Origin: Pantanalinema sp. GBBB05
GTDB taxonomy: Bacteria > Cyanobacteriota > Cyanobacteriia > Leptolyngbyales > Leptolyngbyaceae
DNA length: 64,000 nt
Assembly (NCBI GenBank): GCA_016743235.1
Contig: VRZD01000027.1
Coordinates: forward strand, 23,478-87,477
Direction: 5' to 3'
Shown: positions 1-8,873 of the stretch, piece after piece
How positions within the stretch are numbered: position 1 is the first letter of the stretch
How the letters are laid out: the number at the start of each line of letters is the position of its first letter
Notes under the pieces: generated by a model
What the model saw: only the letters and a program-made list of their open reading frames with translations
What the model was told of the DNA's origin: nothing
Database searches by the model: none
Position numbers and translations under genes: made by a program

Positions 1-1
1 C

Positions 2-1144
2 AATCCCACCTCTGAATCGACCCGTGCGACTTCTGAGGACTCGCTGCAAGCCACTCCACCTGAGGCAAATTCCAGTCAAGCGATTGAGAAGCCTGCTCCC
101 AGGTTGGCAGCAACTCCCGCTAGTGCGGCAGATGATGTGGTAAAAATCGGTGAGCAAACACCTCAAAGCACCCAGAGGACATCTGATCAGGGCATCGCCA
201 AAGTCCATCCCCATCAGATCGGCAGCCAGAAAGCTGCAACCCTCTACGTTCGTAACATCCCCATTCTGACCTTTGTGGGTTCTGCCCAAATCGCCCCGCA
301 GGATGTGAAGATGGGAATCCAGTCTGATCCTTCGACCGCGCAAACACTGACTGCTCAACCCAAGTCGCTTGACCGCTCCGGTGTTTCCGATTCCAACGCT
401 TCGCTAGCCCATAAGCTAGAGCCATCACAGAATTCCCCCGATCTCGAAACAACCAGTCCCGCTAACTCTGACGCCACGACCAGCGCAGAAGTTCCCAAAG
501 ATGATCCAGTTTGGCGGGCAACGGAAATCGCCGCCAGAATTAACCAACTGAATCGCGATGGTGTAGATGCCAAAACCATTACCGTCAGTTGGGATAACCA
601 AACCAAACCAAGTAACTCCGGCGATCGTTATCTGATTAAAGTGGGTGACATTGCTCTAGCAACTATCGATCGCCAAACCATTCTGCCCGACACGACTCGT
701 AACTTAGAAGTAGATGCCTTGCAAGCCACGAACCGCTTGCGGCGAATTTTGGGTAATGCCGATCCATTGCAGGAAGTTTCCGGTAAACCTGCAATCTGGC
801 GGCAATCGATCTCGCTGGGTCCGATCCGAATTCAGCCAACCGGGATGGCATCCTGGTATGGTCCTGGGTTTGATGGCAATCCCAGTGCCAGTGGTGAGAT
901 TTTCAACCAAAACGCTTTGACCGCCGCTCACCGGACTCTGCCCTTTGGCACCAGAGTTCAGGTGACCAATTTGGATAACGGTCAATCGGTCATTGTCCGC
1001 ATCAACGATCGAGGACCCTTTCACGGCAATCGCATCATTGATCTATCAACCGCGGCGGCTCGCATTTTAGGGTTGGTCAGTTCTGGAGTCGCTCCAGTCC
1101 GGTTAGATGTGGTAGACCAGCAAACCTTAACAGCAGGGAACTAA
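2..1144 (+). CDS. RlpA-like septal ring lytic transglycosylase (5' partial)
   Basis: The reading frame is open from the first complete codon at position 2, so the true start lies before the window; the TTG at 104 is internal. About 380 residues are present. The first 240 or so are a low-complexity Ser/Thr/Ala/Pro-rich segment suited to a periplasmic linker. The last 100 form a double-psi beta-barrel of the RlpA type, recognisable from GMASWYGPGFDGNPSASGE, the LPFGTRVQVTN strand and the catalytic-region INDRGPF followed by IIDLS. Known family members cleave or bind peptidoglycan glycan strands at the septum; some lack catalytic activity. The gene ends four bases into the convergent methyltransferase gene, so the two stop codons overlap. 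The signal peptide is outside the window and cannot be checked. Confidence 0.85.
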   Translation, partial: NPTSESTRATSEDSLQATPPEANSSQAIEKPAPRLAATPASAADDVVKIGEQTPQSTQRTSDQGIAKVHPHQIGSQKAATLYVRNIPILTFVGSAQIAPQDVKMGIQSDPSTAQTLTAQPKSLDRSGVSDSNASLAHKLEPSQNSPDLETTSPANSDATTSAEVPKDDPVWRATEIAARINQLNRDGVDAKTITVSWDNQTKPSNSGDRYLIKVGDIALATIDRQTILPDTTRNLEVDALQATNRLRRILGNADPLQEVSGKPAIWRQSISLGPIRIQPTGMASWYGPGFDGNPSASGEIFNQNALTAAHRTLPFGTRVQVTNLDNGQSVIVRINDRGPFHGNRIIDLSTAAARILGLVSSGVAPVRLDVVDQQTLTAGN

Positions 1145-2370
1145 AAGCGGATTTGTTCTGCGGCTAGTCCTTGTAACAGTTCAGTGGTTTCTAAGCCTTT
1201 GCCCTGAATTAAAACGCCAAAATTTCCTAATCCCATAGGATTGGCTAACAGGTGCAAAGCGTCTCGACGGCGGAGTGTGGTTTGGATCGTCTGAACATCA
1301 GTGGCTTGGGATTGGCTGAGAGCGGCAATCCGATCTCCCAGTCCCAATGCCATTAGAAATAATCCTTGGCGAGTAAAGCCGATCGTGGACAATCCACACC
1401 GTTCCCCTTGCCGCATGAGCGCTGTGAAATCTACATGGGCAGTAATATCTTGCTGTCCGACATAGATATAGGGATCGGAATGATGGGCATGGTTGTAGTA
1501 ACACTGCAACGTGCCCTCGTTACGGTTGGGATGGTAGTAGCGATCGCTAGGATAGCCATAGTCGATCGTAATCACGTATCCCTGCTTTAAGCGATCGGCA
1601 ACCGTCACCATCCAATCTAATGCGGCAAGATTGACTTCACTGCGATAGCCCGGCGGATAGCGAGACGACAACAGATCAATGTCAATCAATTTAAAGTAAT
1701 CAGCTAAGCGAGGTGTGGACAGATCGCCAGTAGTTTCAGCAAAGAGCCGATCTTTGGTCGATTCTGGGTCAGCAACCGTCACATAGACTTCCCGCAATTG
1801 CCCTGACTCCACCATGACTTGATGCACCGGTAAAGCATCCACTAGTTCATTAGAGAAAAAGCAGCCGGTAATTGACTGAGGTGGAATCTCGGCAAATGTT
1901 CGCCAACTTAAATTCAAGCCGCTGGTCTGTAAATCGTGTAATTGGCGTTGCTGTTCGGCAATCAGAGCCGCTGCCCGTTCCACAATGATGTAGTCCAAAC
2001 AGGCATAGAACTCAGGGTAGCAATCGCGTAAATATCGCAGAATATCTGCGGCTAATAACCCCTGACCCGCTCCCATTTCTACCAAAGTAAATGGCTTGGG
2101 TTGCTGCATGATGTGCCAGAGTTGCACAAATTGTTCTGCTAGCAATTCCCCAAAGTCTGCTCCCAAATGGGGGGAGGTAAAAAAGTCTCCCTGCGCTCCG
2201 ATCTGGTTAGCAGTGGCAGCATAGTAGCCATACTGAGGATGGTACAGCGCCAGATCCATATAATCAGCAAATGTGATTCTGTGAGCGGAACTCCCGGTGA
2301 TCTGTCGGGTGATCAGAGTACCGAGAGTTACCGCATTGTCGTTAGCGTCTACCTGGTTTGCTCTATCCAC
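1141..2370 (-). CDS. SAM-dependent methyltransferase, MidA/NDUFAF7 (DUF185) family
   Basis: The 409-residue protein has the length and layout of the MidA/NDUFAF7 group. The glycine-rich SAM-binding motif VEMGAGQGLLAADIL lies near residue 97. It is preceded by the family N-terminus (ITFADYMDLALYHPQYGYY) and followed by FFSNELVDALPVHQV and IDYGYPSDRYY. The mitochondrial homologue methylates an arginine of complex I; the target in cyanobacteria is not established, although NDH-1 is an obvious candidate. The 3' end overlaps the converging RlpA gene by four bases. There is no operon partner: the next minus-strand gene upstream starts 179 bases away. Confidence 0.88.
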   Translation of the reverse strand: MDRANQVDANDNAVTLGTLITRQITGSSAHRITFADYMDLALYHPQYGYYAATANQIGAQGDFFTSPHLGADFGELLAEQFVQLWHIMQQPKPFTLVEMGAGQGLLAADILRYLRDCYPEFYACLDYIIVERAAALIAEQQRQLHDLQTSGLNLSWRTFAEIPPQSITGCFFSNELVDALPVHQVMVESGQLREVYVTVADPESTKDRLFAETTGDLSTPRLADYFKLIDIDLLSSRYPPGYRSEVNLAALDWMVTVADRLKQGYVITIDYGYPSDRYYHPNRNEGTLQCYYNHAHHSDPYIYVGQQDITAHVDFTALMRQGERCGLSTIGFTRQGLFLMALGLGDRIAALSQSQATDVQTIQTTLRRRDALHLLANPMGLGNFGVLIQGKGLETTELLQGLAAEQIRF

Positions 2371-2548
2371 CTGAGATTACGGCTTTGCTTCTTATGACAC
2401 AGGTGCAAACTCCGCCAGCACTGTATGATGGGCACAGTCAGATGCGTTTGTTGCTAGAGCAAACACATCCGTGCTGATTAGCTTGTCTCAACACCACACT
2501 CCGCGATCGAGTACCAAACTGCTAAAGCAGCGAAGTGATGCTTGACAA

Positions 2549-2746
2549 CTATTCGCCTTGGCTGGCATATTCGGTCTGATTCGCCTCAAATGCGATCATA
2601 AATTGGGCATGAGGCTGGGTTTCTTTCAGCACTTTGAGATAGGCTTCGGCATCATTGCGACGACGGAACCGGATCACTGCAAGTTGTTTTAAATTGGGCA
2701 GCAGCTTATTAATGACCCAGGGATTCAATCGTTCTTGGTAGCTCAT
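2549..2746 (-). CDS. small hypothetical protein (65 aa)
   Basis: A 65-residue basic protein beginning MSYQERLNPWVINKLLPN with an ATG start. It contains a plausible alpha/beta pattern: a hydrophobic strand LAVIRFRRR, a helix NDAEAYLKVLKE and a second strand AQFMIAFEA. The balanced composition and strand-helix-strand pattern suggest a real small protein rather than a chance reading frame. I do not recognise a family or function. It stands alone, with 178 bases to the methyltransferase gene downstream and about 990 gene-free bases upstream. Confidence 0.55.
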   Translation of the reverse strand: MSYQERLNPWVINKLLPNLKQLAVIRFRRRNDAEAYLKVLKETQPHAQFMIAFEANQTEYASQGE

Positions 2747-3734
2747 AGTTTCGATAATTTGGCTAATGGGTTAATTGATGACAGAAACCTTTCAGGCAAT
2801 CGTAGCGCTACTAGGTTGGAGCCCTGAAAACACTGTATATAGGCTCCCCTGAAAGTGACACTACTATAGATAGCGGTTTACGCCCTAAACTGCAAAGGAT
2901 TTTACAATTCCATACATTTGCCTGACAAGGTGTGAAACAAGGGAATTTGGCGACCGATCGCAGTGCCACAAGCACAGGTTGGGAAACTCAATCGGAGTTA
3001 CCCAGACAGAGTGCTGAACACTGAAAACCGCTATATAGGACAAGCAAACCGGTGATTCAAGTGTTCTAAGGACTGAAGCTTAAGCCCTCAGAATGGAATC
3101 ACAGGGGAGCCAACAGATATAGCATGGGCGGACTGGGTCAGACTCTAAAGTGTTGCACTCTAGAAATCATGCCAACAGCAATCCTCACAGAAGAACGCAG
3201 AACGAAAACTAGCGATCCATTATCAAGTGCAAAAACTTGCAACTGAATCAGCTACCCCTCGAACGGTTGAGTATTTGCTGTGCCTGGAGAAGCCGGAGGA
3301 TCTGGACAACACCAGTCTTGCCGAAAATTCACTCTCCGGGGACACGAACTCTTCGCCTTCCTCGTTCCTGTTGCTCGTTCAAGCACTGACAAGAACCATT
3401 CAGACGAGACTTTGAATCGTCCCCCATAGAACTATAGCGGATCCGGACGAATTTTTTTTATTGAGTTTTGCAGGTTTAGATTGCAAAACATTCTCCAATA
3501 TGGCGATGGTTAAAATACCCCCCAGAGATGAAAACTATGATCCGCCTCTTTAGAAGTCAACAGCAACAACAGTCTGAAACAGGTGTACTAAATGACGATC
3601 TGCCGATTCGACATTGCGATCGGCTCATCTTTTTTACACTTCTACCAATTCCCCCCGATCAACCAAATCCTAATCACTACAATGCCTAGGTAGACCGTAC
3701 GATAACCACAAGCCGACAAAAAAAGCCCTGAGCA
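2747..3734. other. gene-poor stretch with weak ORFs
   Basis: About 990 bases without a convincing gene. A long-range inverted repeat (separate entry) occupies 2842-3111. Two weak plus-strand ORFs exist: a GTG-started 62-residue frame at 3227-3415 and an ATG-started 53-residue frame at 3528-3689 (begins MKTMIRLFRSQQQQQ). Neither has a good ribosome binding site or a recognisable motif. A small hairpin (GCCGAT/ATCGGC arms) followed by six T residues near 3603-3636 could terminate plus-strand transcription. Parts of this stretch may be decayed coding sequence. Confidence 0.4.
2842..3111. repeat. nested long-range inverted repeats (270 bp), possible MITE or structured RNA
   Basis: GGCTCCCCTG at 2842-2851 is perfectly complementary in inverted order to CAGGGGAGCC at 3102-3111. 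Inside it, ATAGCGGTTT at 2870-2879 pairs with AAACCGCTAT at 3025-3034. AT-rich flanks continue the outer similarity imperfectly. The two nested ten-base arms could close a folded RNA or be the termini of a non-autonomous element. No transposase, target duplication or known RNA motif was recognised. Confidence 0.4.
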
Positions 3735-4841
3735 CTATACAAAGCTCCAAATCGGCTTGAGAGATAAAAAATCTAGAATTTGGAGATTTAGCAGATTCCA
3801 ATATTCTTTAGGAGAAAGGTAGCCGATTAGCGGTAATTGATAGAGTTGGCTCATATCGCGGTAGTATGAATAGCCCCGCAATCTAAGATACTTTTTCGGG
3901 ATTTGATAAAAGTCTCTAATTCTAGATAGTTTTTGGGGAACACCTGCTTCAGACAGCAGCAAAATCTCATCTCCTGATTTAATTAGCTCTCCACCTCGAT
4001 CGCCAGTGATTTCCTGTTGTTTGCAAATATATAACCCAGGAATAGCTTGAAGCTGCATAGAGTCTTGCTCATCTCCTGGAGCTGCGACTTTATAAATTTT
4101 AGTGAATATCAGCTTTTCCTCTGGAGTTGTATCTACGCCGATCGTGTAAGAGTAGGCTAGAGACTCTTGGGGATTAAACGTAGGTAAGTAAATCACTAAG
4201 CAGTCACAACTCTGGAGCAGAATAAATAGTTCTTTCAGGTAATAGCTATATCCTTTTTTATTCAAAAATTTTAGGTTGATCTTCACTGCATGATCATAAA
4301 CATACTCTAAGGGAGTTAACACTTTACTGCCATTTTCGCAGTCAACAATATAAGGGCAAACTCCCTCGTCACGGTAGCCAGTAGCATGGGCATCATCAAC
4401 AATGAATTCTCCCCATTTCATCACAGACAGTAGATTCGGGTTAGTAATCCACTCTCCCTGTTCATCTTGGACAAGAATAAAGGGTTGAGAATTTGAATTT
4501 GACAGAAACTCTCTAAATTCTTGGCGATATTCAGGATATTGACTATCTATTTTGATATATTCCCGCAGTGCTCGTTTAACTTTGGCATCTGACCGGAATG
4601 GCTTTTTTCGTAATAATAGAAAAGCTTGATGTTGTAGCCACCAGGATTCATGTTGAAGGGTTTGAATCACTAAGTTTAAGCCGGCTTGTCCATAATTCAG
4701 AGCATCAGAAAGGGCTGCTAGTTGTTGTTCGGAGTTCTGGCTAGCCAAACCCAACTTAACCGCTTCGAGATCTTCCATAGCTGGATACTCTGCTAGAGAA
4801 TAATTTGCGTCTAACATAGCACTTCTGTTTGAGTAGTACAA
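3735..4841 (-). CDS. HEAT-like repeat N-terminus plus unknown C-terminal domain (368 aa)
   Basis: Residues about 25-95 contain a helical module, LSDALNYGQAGLNLVIQ followed by a tryptophan-rich helix and a KVKRALREY helix. This is typical of cyanobacterial HEAT-like proteins, in which related domains often precede GUN4-like or lyase-like regions. The remaining 270 residues are a mixed alpha/beta region rich in Tyr and aromatic residues (KGYSYYLKELFILLQ, RGYSYYRDM) that I cannot assign. The same AL-x-YG-x-AGL module occurs alone in the small gene at 52720-52956. The DNA here is more AT-rich than its neighbours, which may mark horizontal transfer. The ATG start at 4841 is used; an ATG at residue 9 is also possible. 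Confidence 0.6.
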   Translation of the reverse strand: MYYSNRSAMLDANYSLAEYPAMEDLEAVKLGLASQNSEQQLAALSDALNYGQAGLNLVIQTLQHESWWLQHQAFLLLRKKPFRSDAKVKRALREYIKIDSQYPEYRQEFREFLSNSNSQPFILVQDEQGEWITNPNLLSVMKWGEFIVDDAHATGYRDEGVCPYIVDCENGSKVLTPLEYVYDHAVKINLKFLNKKGYSYYLKELFILLQSCDCLVIYLPTFNPQESLAYSYTIGVDTTPEEKLIFTKIYKVAAPGDEQDSMQLQAIPGLYICKQQEITGDRGGELIKSGDEILLLSEAGVPQKLSRIRDFYQIPKKYLRLRGYSYYRDMSQLYQLPLIGYLSPKEYWNLLNLQILDFLSLKPIWSFV

Positions 4842-4985
4842 GAGTCCTACAAAAACACCAGTTAGGATTAAATCAGTTGGGGTAAAGTATTGAGCAGCTC
4901 AACTTGCTTCTGTTGCCAGGATCTGGACTCGAACACTTCACCCCAATGAGTCAAACAACGATCGCTATCTCAATCTCCTAGCGAC

Positions 4986-5315
4986 TTAAGCTGTCACTTC
5001 TTCGGGAGTCGTTTCTTCGGCGATCGTTTCTGAAGTCTCTTCGGTCACTTCTGGGGCAACTTCTTCTTTGGGTGGTTGGGGCTTGGCTGGTTTAGGACCA
5101 CGCATTAAAGCAGGATTAATCGCTTGGGGTTTTTCATCTTCACCCCGACCTTTACCTTTGCCTTTGCCCCCTTTGCCTTTGCCGCCTTTGTCTCGCCCCC
5201 GAGCCGGACGAGTTTCCCGCCGTTCCTCGGAAGATGGCAAGCTAGAAGCTCCCGTTGCTTCGGCTGATTCGGCTTTAGCCAGCCGTTCCGATTTCTTAAT
5301 TGGACGCTCTACCAT
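4986..5315 (-). CDS. disordered Lys/Gly-rich hypothetical protein (109 aa)
   Basis: A 109-residue protein made of three composition zones. The N-terminus is charged (MVERPIKKSERLAKAESAE). A strongly basic centre of GKGGKGKGKG-type repeats lies near residues 42-60. An acidic Glu/Thr-rich tail ends EETTPEEVTA. The ordered zones and clean start suggest a real gene encoding an intrinsically disordered, probably nucleic-acid-binding protein. The function is unknown. It sits upstream of the HEAT-like gene's 5' end, separated by 145 bases, and downstream of aroE in the opposite reading order of transcription. Confidence 0.6.
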   Translation of the reverse strand: MVERPIKKSERLAKAESAEATGASSLPSSEERRETRPARGRDKGGKGKGGKGKGKGRGEDEKPQAINPALMRGPKPAKPQPPKEEVAPEVTEETSETIAEETTPEEVTA

Positions 5316-5416
5316 GTTGATTCCCCGTTCTCTACTTGTATGCTAGCTTGCGGTAGTGCCATCCAGAGGATTTCACCCCAAAAGGGTAGTGTACCTTAAA
5401 ACCAGCAGGTTTCTTT

Positions 5417-6283
5417 CTAGGATTCCCACCCCAAATGCTGCCGTAGCGATCGCCGCATTACCTCTACTGACGCCGGTTGTTGCAACCAGATTGTAAGGGC
5501 AGCCGCTCCTTGCTGGACTAACATTTCTAGCCCATCGATCGCCACGAGTTGTCGTTGACTGGCAATCTGTAAAAACTGAGTGGGATTGGGCGTATAAATC
5601 AGGTCATAGGCGATCGCGTGATCGGGTAATAGGGCGATCGCATCAGCGGCTAGGGGTGAATCATTCACCTGCGGATACATGCCGATCGGTGTCGTGTTAA
5701 CCAACAAGGTGGCATAAGGCAATAGCTCCGGTAACTGCTGCCAAAGGTGGGTTTGCAGGTTAACACTCAGGGGAGCATGACTCCAACTCCGCTGGAATTG
5801 CTCTAATTTCTGAGCATCGCGCCCGACCACATGAACCTGGGGGCAACCCAACTGGGTACAACCTACCACAACAGCCCGTGCTGCCCCGCCATTGCCCAGA
5901 ACTACCACCGCCGCTTGAGTCCAATCCTGGTCTAAGGCTTTTAAGGGAGCAACAAATCCCTCCACATCGGTATTGGTGCCCCGCCAACCTGATTCTGTTT
6001 GCCAGACGGTATTGACCGCTCCTACCGCTTGCGCGATCGGAGAAACGGCGGTTAAAAATGGGATGATTGCCTGTTTATGCGGAATGGTGACGCTGAATCC
6101 TTGCAGATCGATTGCAGCAAATCCAGCCATAGCTGAAGCTAGATCAGCGGGTTTGACAGGCAACGGTAAATAGACATAATCCGCGCCGAGGTTAGCGATC
6201 GCCGCATTATGCATCACCGGAGAGAGGGAATGTTCGATCGGATGACCAATAACACCCAGAAGTTTAGTTTTACCAGTGATCAC
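5417..6283 (-). CDS. aroE: shikimate dehydrogenase
   Basis: The 288-residue enzyme reduces 3-dehydroshikimate to shikimate with NADPH in aromatic amino-acid synthesis. The N-terminal substrate-binding domain shows GVIGHPIEHSLSPVMHNAAI and the catalytic lysine in VTIPHKQAI. The aspartate of NTDVEGF completes the active site. The nucleotide-binding domain has the glycine-rich loop VLGNGGAARAVV. Length is normal for the family. It follows minE on the same strand with 55 bases between them and may be cotranscribed with the min genes. Another shikimate-pathway gene, DAHP synthase, lies 11 kb away. Confidence 0.96.
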   Translation of the reverse strand: MITGKTKLLGVIGHPIEHSLSPVMHNAAIANLGADYVYLPLPVKPADLASAMAGFAAIDLQGFSVTIPHKQAIIPFLTAVSPIAQAVGAVNTVWQTESGWRGTNTDVEGFVAPLKALDQDWTQAAVVVLGNGGAARAVVVGCTQLGCPQVHVVGRDAQKLEQFQRSWSHAPLSVNLQTHLWQQLPELLPYATLLVNTTPIGMYPQVNDSPLAADAIALLPDHAIAYDLIYTPNPTQFLQIASQRQLVAIDGLEMLVQQGAAALTIWLQQPASVEVMRRSLRQHLGWES

Positions 6284-6338
6284 GAGAAAGAAAGTTGGGG
6301 GAGATAGGGATGCTAGAAAGGCGAGAGGAGCAGGGGAG

Positions 6339-6911
6339 CTAAGAAATTGATTCAGTTTGGGGAGATTCGGGTGAGGAAAGATCGGTTACCGCTTCAGTCG
6401 AGGGTTCAGGGGAGGCTGGAGTTTGATTTGAGTCTGAATCTAGCATCACAGCATCATTTAGCCCTGGGGTAGAAGATTCGGGAGTGGGAAAGTGGTTTAA
6501 AGTTTCGGGCGGGGGATCGATCGCTCCAGCTTCGGTCAGTTCAGTAGTAGCTGGCGGGATGTCAGCCTCGATCTCATCCAGCGAGAGATCGAGGACGACC
6601 ACATCCGCTAGAGTCTCATCCGGTGAGTTGGTAGGCAAAATTTCTTCCGGTGTTAACACTCGCCGGATCGGAAGGTTGGCGATCAGCGCTGTCGCTCGTT
6701 GGGAACTCTCGAGGGAAAACTCCATGCCATCGTCATCTAACTCCACGTAACGAGACACCACTTCTAGAATCTCTTTTCGCATTGATTCCACCAGCGAAGG
6801 CGTTAAGTCCGCCCGATCGTGGGCAAGAACTATCTTCAAGCGGTTCTTCACTTGTTGGCGGCTAGTGTCACCTGAGCGGAAAAATAGACGTTCTAGAAGT
6901 TCAATCAACAT
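6339..6911 (-). CDS. minE: cell division topological specificity factor MinE with long acidic tail
   Basis: Residues 1-90 are a canonical MinE: membrane-targeting N-terminus MLIELLERLFF, the MinD-contact helix (QQVKNRLKIVLAHDRADL) and the dimer core ending in NLPIRRV. MinE stimulates MinD ATPase and restricts the MinCD division inhibitor. The protein is 190 residues, about twice the usual 85-100. The extra 100 residues are rich in Glu, Asp, Pro, Ser and Thr and look disordered. The gene lies 23 bases after minD. The tail encodes no recognisable domain; its role is unknown. Confidence 0.95.
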   Translation of the reverse strand: MLIELLERLFFRSGDTSRQQVKNRLKIVLAHDRADLTPSLVESMRKEILEVVSRYVELDDDGMEFSLESSQRATALIANLPIRRVLTPEEILPTNSPDETLADVVVLDLSLDEIEADIPPATTELTEAGAIDPPPETLNHFPTPESSTPGLNDAVMLDSDSNQTPASPEPSTEAVTDLSSPESPQTESIS

Positions 6912-6934
6912 GGAGCATGGGGGAATGAAGGAGG

Positions 6935-7741
6935 CTAAAAAATCTTGGCAGAGAACATTTTGCGCAGGCGGCTAAAAAAGCCCTCATTGTTCACAGATAA
7001 ATCAGGGAACTCGATCGTCTCGCCTTCTAGCCTACGGGCAATGTGGTCGAAGGCTGTACCAGCCATGGACGGTTCTTCGGATAACACCAAGGGTTCGCCA
7101 CGGTTGGTGGACACAATCACCCGCTCATCATCCGGCACAATTCCAATTAACGGAATCGCTAAAATTTCCTGCACATCCTCTACAGACATCATGTCGTTGA
7201 CCTGCACCATCGCTGGACGCAAGCGGTTGACAATCAGATTAATTTTTTTAATATTGTTGGCTTCTAGTAAACCAATGACGCGATCGGCATCTCGGACGGC
7301 CGCAATTTCTGGCGTCGTTACAATCAGCGCTTCTTGAGCCGCTGAAATGGCATTTTGAAAGCCCATTTCAATCCCAGCCGGACAGTCTACCAGGACGTAA
7401 TTGTAGGCTCGGGATAACACCGTTACCAGCTTGCGCATCTGGTCTGGTTTGACCGCATCTTTCGTCCGATTTTGGGCAGCTGGCAGCAAAGCCAGATTGG
7501 CATGACGCTTATCTTTGACCAGAGCTTGTTCTAGGCGACACTGCCCAGCCAGCACATCGACCGCCGTATACACCACTCGGTTTTCCAGACCTAGAAGTAA
7601 ATCTAGATTCCGGAGACCAAAATCGGCATCGATGACCACGACTTTGCGACCACGCCGGGCTAAAGCCATGCCCAAATTAGCTGTAGTGGTGGTTTTGCCC
7701 ACCCCTCCTTTTCCAGATGTAATAACAATAATGCGGTTCAT
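6935..7741 (-). CDS. minD: septum site-determining ATPase MinD
   Basis: A 268-residue deviant-Walker P-loop ATPase. The signature KGGVGKTTTTANLG is at residue 10, with the signature lysine conserved. VVIDADFGLRNLDLLLGLE and VLVDCPAGIEMGFQNA follow. The C-terminus FFSRLRKMFSAKIF is the amphipathic membrane-targeting helix. MinD binds membrane in its ATP form, recruits MinC and is displaced by MinE. It is the middle gene of minC-minD-minE; the ATG start matches the family N-terminus MNRIIVITSGKGG. Confidence 0.98.
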   Translation of the reverse strand: MNRIIVITSGKGGVGKTTTTANLGMALARRGRKVVVIDADFGLRNLDLLLGLENRVVYTAVDVLAGQCRLEQALVKDKRHANLALLPAAQNRTKDAVKPDQMRKLVTVLSRAYNYVLVDCPAGIEMGFQNAISAAQEALIVTTPEIAAVRDADRVIGLLEANNIKKINLIVNRLRPAMVQVNDMMSVEDVQEILAIPLIGIVPDDERVIVSTNRGEPLVLSEEPSMAGTAFDHIARRLEGETIEFPDLSVNNEGFFSRLRKMFSAKIF

Positions 7742-7914
7742 GAAATCAGGAGATGGATCACTAAACGACTGACCGACTCTTATGATGGGCGTTCCCTGTA
7801 TCTAATTCTTATCCTTATACTCCATATCGTTTCAGTTGAGACAGGAAAGAACCTGAATCAAGGAACAAAGATTAAAGATCCATCAGAGTTTAAATATAGT
7901 TCTGAGTTTCTTTG

Positions 7915-8745
7915 TTAGCCCCGACTGGCGAGCTGCGATCGATAGAAATCGATCGCGCGGGCAATCCGAATATTGCCTTGTGCCGTCACATAGGCAACTT
8001 CTGGAAAATATTGCGCCGGAGGAGTTTCTGGCGCTCTTGCCACAAAATCAGCAATGCGAATTTGGGTCGGTTCCATTTGCAATGCCATGATTAAACACCG
8101 AGCATTTCCCTTTGCCCCCGCATGGGCAATGCCCCGTAGACGACCCCAAATTAGAATATCGCCATCTGCCACGATCGAACTCCCCGGATTTAAATCACCC
8201 AGGATGATCACCGTGCCATTGTGGTGAATGTCCCCCCCCGATCGCAGCGTGGTTTGCAGATACAGCGGTTCAGCTAACGCTTGAGTCGCTTCTGTTGGCG
8301 CTTGGTTTAACTGGGCAACCTGAGATTGTTGTTCTACCGAATAACCGGCCGTTGCCGCTGCCACAGCAGTTTGACGACGACTGGTATAGACTCGCTTCAA
8401 CCGTAATTGAGCTTCACTCAGGGCATCGGCGATCGCTTGTAACTGCCGCCCATCTAGCAATCGATCTCTGGCATGTAAATAGACGGCTGTATCTGGCTGC
8501 CAAAACCGTTCCCCGGCATTGAGCCGTTGCCGAATCTGCTGCCAAATATCTGTCCAATTCAAGGCAGTAGCTGGATTCTCGTCCGCAGGTTCTCCAGCTG
8601 GTGGCAACATCAGCAGTAACTTGCCGCCTTCACTCTTCAGGCGTACCTGCTGGTCGCGTGGGTGGTCACGGGATGGGTCGTGTTCCGTGTCCGGTATATC
8701 TGCGGGAACCAGAGGCACAGAGGACGAAGCGGCATCAGAAGTCAT
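7915..8745 (-). CDS. minC: septum site-determining protein MinC
   Basis: A 276-residue FtsZ-assembly inhibitor. The C-terminal beta-helix domain (about residues 165-276) is diagnostic, with LRSGGDIHHNGTVIILGDLN, GSSIVADGDILIWGRLRGIA and HAGAKGN. The N-terminal 50 residues are a charged Ser/Asp-rich leader, followed by a divergent MinC-N region. It is the first gene of the min cluster, with 173 bases before minD. That gap is long enough for a separate minD promoter. A divergent promoter region of about 130 bases separates it from the glycerate kinase gene. Confidence 0.95.
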   Translation of the reverse strand: MTSDAASSSVPLVPADIPDTEHDPSRDHPRDQQVRLKSEGGKLLLMLPPAGEPADENPATALNWTDIWQQIRQRLNAGERFWQPDTAVYLHARDRLLDGRQLQAIADALSEAQLRLKRVYTSRRQTAVAAATAGYSVEQQSQVAQLNQAPTEATQALAEPLYLQTTLRSGGDIHHNGTVIILGDLNPGSSIVADGDILIWGRLRGIAHAGAKGNARCLIMALQMEPTQIRIADFVARAPETPPAQYFPEVAYVTAQGNIRIARAIDFYRSQLASRG

Positions 8746-8873
8746 AAGCCAAATTTTTCAGGGAACTATCTTCCTGTGATTTTATGCTAGCTAATGCAAT
8801 TTGTGGAGCGAAGACTAATACATATAGACTACAGTGAACAATAAGTAGTGAACAATAATCTTCTCCATTCCCT

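Noticed and set aside
3227..3415. 62-residue GTG-started frame
   Set aside because: Weak start, no motif and no conserved-looking structure; listed only within the gene-poor region.
4900..4985. tRNA-like 3' half (GGACTCGAACAC)
   Set aside because: No matching anticodon or acceptor arms could be folded around it.
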